From positions 114,132,095-114,196,094 of the forward strand of contig CM061920.1 in NCBI GenBank assembly GCA_031002005.1: DNA of 64,000 nucleotides, written 5' to 3'. This DNA is from Vandiemenella viatica (lineage: Eukaryota; Arthropoda; Insecta; Orthoptera; Morabidae). How positions within the stretch are numbered: position 1 is the first letter of the stretch; every line of letters begins with the position of its first letter. Below, piece after piece: positions 1 to 10,679 of this stretch. The notes beneath the pieces are model-generated. The model worked only from the letters and a program-made list of their open reading frames with translations. It made no database searches and was not told where the DNA came from. Position numbers and translations under genes: made by a program.

Positions 1-857
1 GTTAGCTATGTACTCCGATGAGTCTGGAGGTTAAAATTTAGCAAATTTTAAACACTGATGAATTGTTATGTTAATACAAATATTTTGTTTTCATGTTTTG
101 ATCTAGCTGATAAGGTTAATGATACTAAAATGTTATTGTTACAGACTTTTTGTGTCAGTGTAATAAGAATGGACTGATGATAGCATTGCAATCCCATGAC
201 AGGACCTGAAAAAGGGTGTTTTATTGGTTTTTTTTCATTGTTGTGATTTTGGAAAAGTTGTATATGTACTGTAATTAAAGACAGAGCAAATTGTACAAAG
301 GTTCCTATATAAGCTCTCAAAAAGTTTACCAATATCTTTATACAAAGATATGATAAACTTGGGGAGGGTTGTGGCATAACATGGAGAAGTTATATATAAA
401 AAAAGGAGATGGTTGCTAGGGAAACAGCAGCATAATAAACACCAGCAGGTGAGCAAGAAGGTTTAGTGTGAATGTCTGGGGTTGAAGATATATAGTTGCT
501 GCTTATAGAGGACGTTCGTAATCTTCGGATACGAGTTAGTAAAGTGTAAAGGAAATAAAGATCGATGAATTAAATGAAAGGTTATTGTCACTCAAGTGTT
601 TAAGGATTAAGTTTGTATTGAAGTTTCATCCCAAAACTTGGGAGGAATATTTATTAGAATAACAGCACAACAATAACACATTAAAATATGATGACAATAA
701 TCCTAATAAAATATGAAGAGACCAGGAAAAGTGTTTTTGAAAATGCCAGACTAGAATGGGATTCAAATCAGAAGCTGTTCAAATGCCTTAAATACTAGGC
801 TGCTAGCTGCACAATATGTGTCTATTGTAGCCGCCTTAAATAAAAAAAACTATTGGA
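1..857. other. AT-rich DNA with a possible LTR remnant
   Basis: No coding region is recognisable; the short ORFs on the minus strand have no family features. A purine tract (CTTGGGGAGGGT, about 360-371) is followed by TGTGGCATAACATGG, a TATATATAAAAAAA box near 393 and GGAAATAAAG near 550, ending about 676 in AATAACA. This order (polypurine tract, TGT start, TATA box, AATAAA, ACA end) is what a 3' LTR would look like. No second copy lies in the window, so the reading stays speculative. Confidence 0.3.
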
Positions 858-1230
858 GACTTACTACGTCAAATCTCTTGGAAAGATCACCTGCTGCACT
901 GTCAACATGGACACACTTGTCCATTTCATCAAACATATAATGCAGCTCATCCACTATACGATATACACATGAATGTCCTTGCCTAAAATAATTTTAAAAC
1001 CAGATTCTTTCCTCACAGACATTTCGAATGTGGTTGTATATCAGTATTAGTTTACATACCACTGATCTCAAACTATATGACCTGTAATTTTTGAGCCTAT
1101 TTGTCACACTTCCTTTATGAAATGGTATTGTTGCCCTTTTCCCATCCTTGGGGAAGCAACAAGCAATCAGACTCATTCTAAATAACATTTCAAGGTAAGA
1201 TATAATGTCATATTCTGCTATCTTCTAATA
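858..1230 (-). pseudogene. LINE-A reverse transcriptase fragment (copy 3)
   Basis: Read on the minus strand this segment matches the reverse transcriptase fingers region of the LINE called LINE-A here (see 12184-23400). It shares the block around IRNVCEERIWF (IRNIFDERKWF in the other copy) and the upstream block around FRMSLIACCFPKDGKRATIP. The reading frame is broken several times and no promoter, ORF1 or 3' tail is present, so it is an old, heavily truncated insertion. Family assignment rests on similarity to the longer copies in this window. Confidence 0.7.
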
Positions 1231-1239
1231 TATAAAAAT

Positions 1240-1745
1240 TAATGTTTGTTTGTTTGTCTTCTATGCCTATCTATACCATTCATCCAATTGCAATGAAACT
1301 TTGGTAAGTTATTGTGTGTGTACATAGGAAGGTTTCTGACTCAAAAAATAAACCACAATTTTTTTATATGATCTTTATCTGATTTAGATGGGATTTTTCA
1401 CACATAAAATTTAAAACAAACAGAAAAATACTGTCTACTTTTGTTTTGCAAAACCCAAACCTCTCAATCTTAACACCACTCCCTTAATTTCTTTCAATTT
1501 TCTTTATACAATCACACAGTATTTATCCGATTTTGATGGAACTTTGCATACATACACTTTAAAACAAACAGGAAAATACTGATTATGTTTGGTTCAAAAA
1601 TATTTAACCTCTCTCCTTCTTTCCCTCCCCCCTCCCCCCTTTTCCTTCTTTCCCCTGACTCCTAATTTTTGTCGACATTGTTCATACAAATGCACAGTTT
1701 TTATCCGATTTTGAAAGTACTTAGTAAACGAATACTTCACTACAA
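1240..1745 (-). repeat. Degenerate repeat family R1, minus orientation
   Basis: Three to four imperfect units of about 150 bp. Each holds a block like TTTATCCGATTTTGATGGAA, then ACATACACTTTAAAACAAACAGGAAAATACTG, then a C-rich stretch of CTCCCTTT type. The same units occur in the opposite orientation, many more times, at 30130-32480. No ORF spans them. They look like the tandem non-coding part of a dispersed element. Confidence 0.6.
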
Positions 1746-1746
1746 G

Positions 1747-1990
1747 GTGGCCTGGTAGTTCTTTGGTTAAGGCGCTTACATCCCGAATTTCCTACCCCCG
1801 GATGCGGTTTGAAATCCCAGGGGGAGCAGGAACTTTTAAGAGTTGAAGTTGATCCTATGAGTTATGCCAGGACTTCATGGTTGGGATTCCACATTAAACT
1901 GTAGGTCCCAGAGGAAAAAAGAACTGATGTCCTGTGTCCAACACAACAGCTTAGTTCACCTCTTTCAGGAGGATTCAGCCAATCTTCGGG
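1747..1990 (+). mobile_element. tRNA-derived SINE, family 1, copy a
   Basis: The head resembles a tRNA: TGGCCTGGTAGTTCTTTGG (A-box region) and, about 40 bp on, GGTTTGAAATCCCA (B-box region). It is followed by a unique body containing ATTAAACTGTAGGTCCCAGA and a stretch with CAACAGCTTAGTTCACC. The same head and body recur at 2203-2420, which shows that this is a unit of a repeat family. The pol III promoter boxes are degenerate. No poly(A) tail or target duplication was found. Confidence 0.6.
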
Positions 1991-2165
1991 TTGTGGTCAA
2001 AGTTAGTTTCTTTACTTTAAAACAAAGAAAAAAATACAGTGTACATTTGGTTTGGAAAAAAAAACCTACTCTCTTTTATCCTTCATCCCAACCCCTTAGT
2101 TTTTGCCTGTGTTATTTGTACAAGTCCACAATTTCTGTCTGATTTTAATGGCACTCAGTACACAC
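1990..2165 (-). repeat. R1 repeat unit between two SINE copies
   Basis: Contains ACTTTAAAACAAAGAAAAAA and TCCACAATTTCTGTCTGATT blocks that match the R1 units at 1240-1745 in the same orientation. It shows that the SINE at 1747 was inserted into an R1 array. Confidence 0.45.
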
Positions 2166-2202
2166 CTACGATAAAAAAGAAAGAAAGAAAAAGCTATCTG
2201 TT

Positions 2203-2420
2203 AACTCACTGATTAAGATGCTTACTTCTGAAAGTTTCTGGGTTCGATCCCAGGTTCAAATACCAGTGTAAACTAAAACTTTTAAGGGTGATAGTTGAAT
2301 AAATAAGCAACTCCTTGTCCATGGTTCGGATCTCACGTTAAACTGTAGGTCCCAGAGGATAGGAACTAGCCATTCTGACACAATAGCTTAGTACTCCTTC
2401 TTATGGAGGAATCAAACAAC
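2203..2420 (+). mobile_element. tRNA-derived SINE, family 1, copy b
   Basis: Contains a better preserved B-box (GGGTTCGATCCC) downstream of an A-box-like AACTCACTGATTAAGATGC. The body shares ACGTTAAACTGTAGGTCCCA and ACACAATAGCTTAGTACTCC with copy a at 1747. The two copies are diverged and lie in the same orientation about 200 bp apart. Confidence 0.6.
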
Positions 2421-2883
2421 ATTTAATTTAAGGTATAAAAATCATTGTCTTTCATTTATTTAGTACATGTAAATCTGTTTGTTTTGTATATGCATACCCA
2501 ATTAGGGAGCATCCATAAACCAAATAGCTCCATTTTGGCCTCTTGTGAACCTCCCTCCTCCTCCCCCCTTCACCCCCAAGTAGCACTTAGCTATTTTCCC
2601 CTATTGAATCCAGAAGATATTTTGAACTGTATCCTCTTGTCAGACTATCGTAAATTACATACAGAGATAATTAAATTGAACCCACAACCATATCCCAAAC
2701 TTTTATAAGCCAGCAACACTGAGCTACCAGATCACTTTCCCCATTATCATCATCCCCTGAACGTTCCCACTTTGACTCCACTATACTTGTGCCTTTCCTT
2801 CATACACCATTCTGCATTATGAAAACTTTTGTACTTTGTGAAGTTTTCCATAAAATTATGCCATACAATATAACTGAATGAAA
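2421..2883. other. No recognised feature
   Basis: Short ORFs only. A C-rich patch (CTCCTCCCCCCTTCACCCCC, about 2550-2570) resembles the C-rich block of the R1 repeat, so this may be more decayed R1 material. Confidence 0.4.
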
Positions 2884-3104
2884 TTAAGAAGAGTACACTT
2901 GTTTCATTAATTCCAGATTGCTATTAGAGAAAGTGTTGTTAATGCACTGCTTAAGCTCCTCAATTTGTGGTAGGGTGGAAAGGGGTATCCCAGTTCGTCT
3001 ATTGTGCAATACCGGTTTGTAACAACAAACAATCCCATCAACTCTGACCATAATGGTTGTTGACATAATACTTCAAGTTTCTCGATTCTTGATGCGATCG
3101 CCAC
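2884..3104 (-). pseudogene. Possible transposase C-terminal fragment
   Basis: A minus-strand ORF carries PLSTLPQIEELKQCINNTF followed by LELMKQVYSS. This layout (an 'x-IEELKxxI' helix, then 'xxMxxxVW' like residues) resembles the end of Tc1/mariner-type transposases that close with a conserved helix after the DDE domain. No catalytic part, TIR or start is visible. The resemblance is short, so the call is weak. Confidence 0.25.
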
Positions 3105-4092
3105 CCAGTGGTCTGTGAGAATATGAATGTTCTTCTGTTGAATGGTCTAAGGTTTAAAACATTGTCGAATAAACATCATGCGGGTATTCAACTCCGAATA
3201 AAAAAACTAATGGCATAATCACAAGTCCTCCTTTAATTACCACCAAAATGTTATCGCCAACACAGCCACAAATAGCTTGATCAGAACTTATCATCAGATT
3301 GCAAACTCTAGCTAGAAACACAGTTACTGTTCACATTTATTCGATACAGCTCGCATAACTTCTCCATTTCATGCTTCTGGCTGCTAAGTTCACTTACAAC
3401 CTATCAGTTCACCACTTTCTTCTACCTGGTAACACTGTACTAACAAAAGTATCATTTTATAGTCCAATTTTCTAAACCAGTATTGAATGGTTCACTACCG
3501 GGCTAACACCATAATTAACACTTCACTGGCATTCGCCAAAGTGCCATGTGACCTCTGAAAATCGGCATACTTCCCTCTTTTTGTCTCCCACGTGACCTAA
3601 CTCAGCCAATCACCGAATGTCTTCTCCAAAAACTGCTATTGAGCTGCTTCCCACCATGACTATTTGAAGGCATCTGGAATTATACTTACTATTTATTTTC
3701 CCGATACTCCTTGAAATAACCTACCAGGCAAACATCCCATTACAAATTATGATGTGATATATTCTAGCCAATCAAATTTGATTCCCAAAGAATTTTTGTT
3801 TACAAGATAATGTTATTTTTTTAAATTTAAATGCAAGTAATACTGCCCTGCCTTGTTTTAATCTTAATGTAATGTTTAGTATCAAAATTTTATTTTAGCG
3901 AGTTTGTTTTATACCAGTTTGTTTCTTCACTGAATACTTCATTTACATTTAATTCACATTACTGTATTTTTTCAGTTAGGTCAGTGTAGTTTTCAAATAA
4001 AATGTTCTTACACATTTTACTAAAATTTGTAGGAAGACTGCCAGCATATAATAAAAACAAAAAGGGTCCTGGGACAGAGCCATGTGGAATAC
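3105..4092. other. Non-coding stretch left of the mariner
   Basis: No ORF of note. 3180-3740 is less AT-rich than its surroundings and contains CAGCCAATCACC, a composition like the solo LTR at 57828-58444, but no shared sequence or termini were found. Confidence 0.35.
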
Positions 4093-5379
4093 TATGAGGG
4101 GGGACCCAAAAAAACGGGAAATTCGTCATAACGTCTTTATTTCTTAATATTTTTACAGCAAATGTTGATCACCTTCAAAGTATTCTCCATTGACCACAAC
4201 GCACTTCAAACGATTTTCCATTGTCCAAAACAGTTTTTAAATTCACTTATCAGGATGTTCTTTATGCCTTCGTGCGATTTTTGTTTTACCTCTTCCACAG
4301 TGGCAATACACTTTAAAAATCTCAGGGGGCTAGATACGGTGAGTAGGGGGAAGGGGTGGACATGCCGTTTTAGGTCAAAAACTGATTTAAAGAGAGGGCG
4401 GTGTCGGCCAGCGTGCTGTCATAATGAAAGAACCAGTTGCCTGTGTGCCAAAGATCTGCTCTTTTCTTCCAGATACTCTCCCTCATTCTTTTCAAAACCT
4501 TCAAGTAGAATTCCTGGTTAACAGTTTGCCCCAGGGGAATGAACTCTGCATGCACAACACCTCTGTAGTTCAAGAAACAAATGATCATTGTCTTGATGTT
4601 TGACTCCACTTGGCAAGCTTCTTTGGGATGAGGAGAGCCACATGTTTTTCACTGGCTTGATTGATGCTTTGTTTTGGGGTCATATACATAGCACCACAAT
4701 TAATCACGAGTAATCACCTTCGAAAAAAATTCATGCTTCTCTTTGAGCTGATTTTGAAGCTCGAAACATGCCTGAAGTCGATGCTCCCTTTGCTCGTCTG
4801 TGAGAAGGCGAGGGACAAATTTGGCTGCAACCCTTCTCATGTGCAAATATTCAGATAAAATCCTCTGAATTGAACTCCATGATATTCCAGACATCTCACA
4901 AAGTTGATCAATGGTTTGGCGATGGTCTTCACAAATGAGAGCATTGATTTAGTTGACATTTTCGTCGCTTCTTTATGTTGAGGGGCGTCCTGAACGGGGT
5001 TGGTCATCAATTGATATTTCTCCATTTTTAAAATGTGAAAACCATTTGCAGACTCTGGTTTTACTTAGGGAAGCATCCCCATAAGCAGTCTTCAATATTA
5101 CAACATTTTCCGTGACCGATTTCCCCAACAGGAAACAAAACTTCACAGCCACGTGTTGTTCTCGACAAACTGCCATCATGTTTCTGCCGAAATGGAAAAA
5201 GTTGTTTTACTAAAAAAACTATCATTGGTGAACCGATTCACTCACTGCTATACAACTTCGCACACTGACTCAGGTGGTATGACCATAATGGACACTGGGT
5301 AGAACAGTGGGTTCCCTCACCCCCCACTCTCCCTCCACGCTGCAGCCCAATTCCCGTTACTATTGGGTCCCCCTTCATA
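4093..5379 (-). mobile_element. Complete but inactive mariner transposon
   Basis: The element (4095-5377, about 1.28 kb) has terminal inverted repeats: TGAGGGGGGACCCAAAAAAA at the left, and TGAAGGGGGACCCAATAGTA read inwards from the right. Both ends are flanked by TA (4093-4094 and 5378-5379), the duplication typical of Tc1/mariner. Length and layout are those of a full-length mariner, and the transposase lies on the minus strand. Ends and coding region are diverged enough to call it an old copy. Confidence 0.93.
4163..5179 (-). pseudogene. mariner transposase, broken
   Basis: The N-terminal helix-turn-helix part is readable at 5179-4973 (from MMAVCREQHVAVKFCFLLGK to ISIDDQPRSGRPST, the mariner linker motif). 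The second HTH and linker follow in other frames (4894-4700). The catalytic part (4609-4370) has FLNYRGVVHAEF where the family has an aspartate, so the first catalytic Asp reads Asn. The second Asp is present in FFHYDSTLADTALS. The C-terminus ends near VVNGEYFEGDQHLL about 4165. At least three frame changes plus the lost Asp make it non-functional. Confidence 0.9.
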
Positions 5380-5530
5380 TGCTGTATTTACTGGTAGTAT
5401 GATAAATTATCTTCACTACACTATTGCAAATGTGGTAAGTTCATATCTGATTTAGCACAATATGATTATATTTTCTCTGATGAGTAGTCAAGATCGTTCT
5501 GAAACTAAAACCTCTTTAATCAAAAACATA

Positions 5531-5536
5531 TTTATT
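5531..5536 (-). promoter_or_regulatory. Polyadenylation signal AATAAA
   Basis: AATAAA on the minus strand, about 70 bp downstream of the stop codon of the candidate exon at 5608-5758. The spacing suits a short 3' UTR. Confidence 0.45.
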
Positions 5537-5607
5537 CCACTTTTTTGTTTTTGAACATTATAAAAGTATACATGAGAGTGAAATATTACAAACTTGCATC
5601 CTCTCTT

Positions 5608-5758
5608 TCAAGCTATCCTACCTGTACCTATAAACCAGTAATGACTTCGTAAACAGTACATTAAGTATCCAAAACCAATGAGTCCCAAAGGAAACCAAAC
5701 AGTCCAGCGATACACATGAGGAACAGTCATATGAGGCTCCTCCCACCTTTCACTGTGC
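5608..5758 (-). CDS. Candidate terminal exon of a host membrane protein
   Basis: On the minus strand a pyrimidine run of 14 T ends in AG at 5760-5759, a good splice acceptor. The exon that follows is open for about 49 codons and stops at TGA (5610-5608). It begins HSERWEEPHMTVPHVYR, then has one strongly hydrophobic stretch (WTVWFPLGLIGFGYLMYC), and ends in a short tail RSHYWFIGTGRIA. One membrane segment near the C-terminus is likely. The entry phase is one nucleotide into a codon; both other phases meet stops. An AATAAA lies just downstream. I do not recognise the family and found no upstream exon. It is the only non-transposon coding candidate in the window. Confidence 0.45.
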
Positions 5759-5774
5759 CTAAAAAAAAAAAAAA

Positions 5775-7189
5775 CGACAAACAGATTAATTTATCTGTTA
5801 TTGTAGTGCTATTGATAAATAAGGGGGGAAAAATAGAATGAAAATCGCCATGTTTTGAATTTCAGTTGATAAATGTGCACCATTGTAAATGAGAATTTGC
5901 AGACAAATAACCATTGTTAAAGACATCTTATACATGCCATCATATTTGCCAATGTATCTTCAAAGTTACTATAGCAATTATTTGACACATGAGAACTACA
6001 ACTTATCCATCTCTACAAGTATACAAACCACACAGATCTACACTAGAATTTTTTTAGTCTTTGGATTGGAAATATTCAGTTTGTTCACACATATAAATAT
6101 TAATAGCAAACGTGAAACTATAATATCAATAACATATCAAGATGTTTGTACTGGGCAACAAAAAAATGAAATGATTTGGTACTGTACATGATTCACACAA
6201 TTTCATAGCATCAATTATTATAGTTTGTACATATGAATCAAAGAATTGTACACCGTATCTGTGATCATAAGCAATACCATATCAGGTTCCCTTTCCCTTA
6301 ACAGTACTCTTTTGTTTTAATAGTCAAAAATAATTTATTTATTGTGTGGATGACATGTATTTTTTTGGGGAAAGCAAATTTATTATGCCCAAAATATTGT
6401 TTATTTTTATGCTGTGTGTCATTTTTTGTTGATGATGCCCTCCTCCCTTCAACTTTGGTGAGTGTTGGGTGTAATTTATCTCTCTAATCCATATTAAAAT
6501 AATATAATAATTAAAACAAAAGTGGGAATAACAATGGAAAGAATGTAAAAAATGTGACTTCGTTCATGCAGAAATTTAGATTTGTGTTGTTAATTCACAG
6601 ATAAACCATCAAAGAAAATTTCAATATTGCCAGCAATTTCACTCACATAGGGTGTTATAGCATGGACGTCCATCTTCAACCAATTATGTCACAAATTACA
6701 CAGTGCCAGTAGGGTAAAGAAACTAACACGATGCATGAATCACACTCAAGGAAAAATGTTTACTAATTTATGGAAACATTTATCTTTAATTTCTCAGCTT
6801 TCCAACTTAACATCAAAATACCCTATTTCACCAACCAAATTTGAATGACACAAAAACAATTTCTTGTTAACCAATAAACATTTACTGCAAGTATGAGCAA
6901 AATCGGCCAACAGAATTGTGGTAAAAACAACATAATTGCATCTCGCAGTGAAATATAGAAGTTAGACTACAGCTTGATGCATTGGAATGAAACATAACTA
7001 AAAACCTTACATCAAACTCAATAACATACAGTGTGAATTTGGCCTTTATATGTCAAGTATTTTGTTAGTGATAATCCTGTTACTCAGGCATAGGATGTTA
7101 CATATCAAGATGATAGACCATCAAAACCGCTTATTAAATGATTTTGCTAATTTTTTTTATGCTAGAATTTAAAACAGTATCAAATGAAA
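5775..7189. other. AT-rich non-coding DNA
   Basis: No convincing coding sequence. If the exon at 5608-5758 is real this is part of its upstream intron. At 6437-6482 there is a fragment (CTTCAACTTTGGTGAGTGTTG) of the foldback repeat described at 59172-59935. Confidence 0.5.
6370..6490 (+). repeat. End fragment of the 59-kb foldback family
   Basis: Shares CTTCAACTTTGGTGAGTGTT and GGGTGTAATTTATCTCTC, with less similar sequence before it, with the right arm of the element at 59172-59935. Only one arm is seen here. Confidence 0.6.
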
Positions 7190-7420
7190 TGAAATGAAAG
7201 AACAGTCAAGAGACTTAAAGAAAAAAGGACATCACGGTGGAACAATAGAGTAAAAGAGGCAATAGCCAAAAGAAATAAAGCCAAAAAAGCTCTAGACATA
7301 GTTAAGTCTTATAGAAGAAATGACACTGACCATATACATAACAGCCGTTTGGATGAGATTGCAAAAGAATGCAAAAGAATATAGAAGCAACAAATTGGAG
7401 GTTAAAATAATTGTACGGGA
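7190..7420 (+). pseudogene. LINE fragment: region between endonuclease and RT
   Basis: One plus-strand frame reads through RTSRWNNRVKEAIAKRNKAK and on to RLDEIAKECKRI before a stop. A Trp-Asn then a Lys/Arg/Ala-rich helix is what many non-LTR retrotransposons have between the APE endonuclease and the reverse transcriptase. It is the same type of LINE as 27480-28498 (LINE-D), but no overlap proves they are one copy. Confidence 0.45.
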
Positions 7421-8018
7421 AGAATTTACAGCTAAACCAGAAAAAGATAGAAAAGGGAATATGAAAATGTCATATAGAATTGTCATAGGAAATGTCAGAT
7501 GTGAAGGTATGCATAATAGCTTAGTCTGAACTGTAACTGTCAATGTTGCCTAAGGAAAATAGGTTGTAAGTTTGTTTATCTCAGCCACCATTTAATTGAA
7601 TATCCTCAATTAGAAAAGGTATGTTGCAAATCAAAGTCACTGTAGTCTCCAGAAAAGATTATCGATCACTGTATTTTATTCAAAAATTTTACAAAGTCAC
7701 AAAACAATGTAATGGCATCAGAACTTCTTTTCCATAATACCGACTGTAGTTTAGGATTAGTGAAATCAGGCTTGGTCAATACGCTTACGCTTAACTGAAC
7801 ATCAGCTACATGAGAGAAGGCGACGTGGTCACGCAGTTACAGAATTTCGAAGATGGATGCCAAGCCATGAAGACTTCCAGTATCGAGTGACCGTTTAACC
7901 AACCCATAATGCACCAAAATGCCGATGAAGCTGACATGGCTTTCCCTGCAAATGCTAGTAACCATCTGACACTATCCCTACTCCTGGGGTGTCTTTTTAT
8001 AAACACAACACGGGAACC
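7421..8018. other. No recognised feature
   Basis: A minus-strand ORF of 66 codons (7806-8006) contains MSASSAFWCIMGWLNG but has no family that I recognise. The interval ends at the Gypsy target site duplication ACCT (8019-8022). Confidence 0.35.
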
Positions 8019-8022
8019 ACCT

Positions 8023-8728
8023 TGTAACAGCCCTCAAACCTAAAATTAAATGGAATTGTATTTTGTAAAGTATTGGCAGTAAGCTAGAGCTTGGTTGAAT
8101 GTGATGTGGTATGTTTGTTTTGCAATTTCCTGTAAATCAGTGTATTTAGAATTTGTTTTATGAAAAGAGATTATGTAGAGGCCATTTAGTATGTTTAAGA
8201 ACAGAATCGTGCAAGAGGATTGCTTACATGTTCATAATTCCAAGTGTTATGCAAGTTACGATGTCTAAAGGACAATTTGCTACAGTTTAAAATGATTTCT
8301 GTGAATAATATTGTGTTTAAGTATTCTTAATTCTCATTTCTGAACATTTTGTATTAATTTTAAATGATTATGTATTAATTCTGATTGTTTTTAATATGTT
8401 TCAATTGTGTAAGTATTGTTAATGTTCGAGAATTATCTGTGGGAATCTTTTGATGTGTTCTAGAAATTTTGATAGAGTTTATATAAAGCGGTCATCCAAG
8501 ACACAGTAAGTAGTTAGTTTTTCGGCAAAGTTTTCACCCACTAAATTTTATGATGGCCAGGAAGTGTATTGTCTGTGGAAGGAATGTTGTATGCGATTTC
8601 TGGATTATATGTATTCATGAAAACAGTATCATTGACGTCATGTTCTATGCAAATAAAACAAATGTTAAATTGAACTTTATGGTGGACTGATTATTTATCT
8701 TATAAATTAAACCACGAACAATCTTATA
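8023..8728 (+). repeat. Gypsy 5' LTR
   Basis: Starts TGTAACAGCCCTCAAACC and ends CAATCTTATA. TATATAAAGC near 8481 is a likely TATA box, and AATAAA (8651-8656) a likely polyadenylation signal. TGGCGACTGTTCAAG starts right after the LTR at 8729 and is a plausible primer binding site. Confidence 0.9.
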
Positions 8729-9232
8729 TGGCGACTGTTCAAGAGACAAGAAATCATTATACATCTGTCAGATGTTAATTTTCTAGAAGAATCTGTGTGG
8801 ATCGGCAATACACCAATCAATTCTTCGGAGAATTACGATTGAAAACAACGCCTGGAATTGACGGCTGTTTCACGACGACAGGAAGATCGACGTCTTTCGG
8901 CCACAGGATAAGAGCTTTCTTTGAAACTGGGTGATAGAAAGATCGACGTCTTTCTTCAAAACTGGGTGACTGGAAGATCGACATTCTCCAGCAGTGGTGT
9001 GGTTTGTGTGTGAAAGTGATTAACTTCAGTTAAAAAAGTGGTGTTTAGTGATGTAAAAGTGCTACGAGGAGAAATATAAGGTGAAGAAAAGTATTTAAAT
9101 GGAGCAAACTGATGACAAACAGTAAGTAATGAATATTCAAATATTTGCTTTTGAATGTTCGTTTGTGACAGGTTAGCAAAGTTTCAATTTTCCTCAAGTT
9201 TGTTTTCAAATTGATTTTGCTAGTAATTGAAA

Positions 9233-10573
9233 ATGGCTGATAGTCAGAATCTACAAACATTTTTTAAATCTTTTGTGACCAATTTTAATGAAATTTTTTT
9301 GGAACTTGATGGAAAATTTGGCAGCACATTTTTGGAATTTAATTCTAAATTTCCTGAAATTGATGGAAAATTTGATGACAAAATTTCTGAAATTGATGAT
9401 CAGTTTTCTGAACTGAAACAAACTAATGATACAAAATTTTCTGAATTAGCTGACTGTTTTGATGAGAAAATCAGTAAGCAATTTCAAGTTTTTAGTTCTC
9501 AATTCAAAGAGGATATTAACAATTTTGATGCTAAATTGGGAAAAGCAATAGTAGAATGTCAGGAGAAATTTTAGAAGGTTCCAGAAATTTGTGAACAGAA
9601 TAAGACTGAGTGTGTCAATCTGATTTATAAAGGGGTGAAGGGAGTCAGAGAAGATTTTAATAACATGAGGTATGAGTATGTGAGTTTGTTCAATGCCAGT
9701 GATAGTAAAGCTGCTCAAAGGTTCGATGAGTTGAGAGAAGAGGTGGACAAAATGTTAATGCATTGGTGCAACATCAGGAACAGCTTATCCATGGATTGGA
9801 GGTAACCCAATGTAATCTAAAACAGTTATAAAAAAGGGTTACTGGGTTACAGGTTCAGTTGAGTCAGGGGGTTCCCTTAACATGCAATCCAATTTTCAGT
9901 GCTAAAATTAAGGATGAGTTTGAATTCTATGATGACAGTGGAAGACTTCACCCTATAGAATTTATAGATAATTTTGAAAGATCTATTTTAATGTGTTACC
10001 CGACAGTAAGAAAATTGCACTTGTGTGTAGACATCTAAAGTCTTATTCTAGGACATGGGGCAAGCTAGGGAAGTGAATGACTATAAGCTGTTCAAAGAAA
10101 ATTTTCTGGAACATTTTTGGTCAACCAGTAGGCAGATTCAGGAAAAGAGAGAGCTGATGACTGGTAGGCCCTACAAACCAGGTAGAGAAACTCAGCATGA
10201 TTTTTTTAATAAATGTTGCATCTGGTGTAAGTACTTAGACCATCCTTATGAGGAGGAAGAATTTATTGATTTGATAGGAGCTAGGCTACTGCAGCAAACA
10301 AGAAATTTAATAGCTACTTTGGATGTTATCAATGTGGATAGGGTTTCTGAATTATTGAGGCGTTTGGATGCTCAGGAGTTATTCAATGAGCAATATTACC
10401 ACCACCAACATAAAAAGGGCAGTAGGAATCCTAGAAGGGGTAATGTGTCAAGGTATGGTAGATCCAGGGGAAGAGGTTGTTATAATTACGCAAGGAGGAA
10501 TGATAATGGGGGAGTAAGAGAACAGAACCCTGAACCTGAAAGGGAATGGCAGCATGGTGGGCAGGCAAACTAA
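9233..10573 (+). pseudogene. gag: Gypsy gag polyprotein, broken
   Basis: The first ORF (ATG at 9233, stop at 9574) encodes a coiled-coil-like N-terminus with the recurring pattern EIDGKFDDKISEIDDQF. After stops, the capsid-like part resumes (EFEFYDDSGRLHPIEFIDNF around 9920-9980). It continues at 10055-10573 with KENFLEHFWS and ends in an arginine/glycine-rich basic tail (RYGRSRGRGCYNYARRN) in place of a clear CCHC zinc knuckle. The protein would coat the element's RNA in virus-like particles. In-frame stops near 9572 and 9830 and a frame change around 9990-10050 kill it. Confidence 0.8.
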
Positions 10574-10679
10574 AGATCACCCCTGTGCTGGACCCCACAG
10601 TGGTGGATAAGAATGTGGGTCCAGGTACCGACTGCTATAGTGTCAATACCATTTTTATGAATAATCCCTGAGAAGATTA

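Noticed and set aside
1800..1840. Functional tRNA gene
   Set aside because: Only A- and B-box-like pieces are present; no cloverleaf can be drawn, and the segment recurs as a SINE family.
4162..4521. Plus-strand ORF of 119 codons
   Set aside because: It is antisense to the mariner transposase catalytic region and shows no family pattern.
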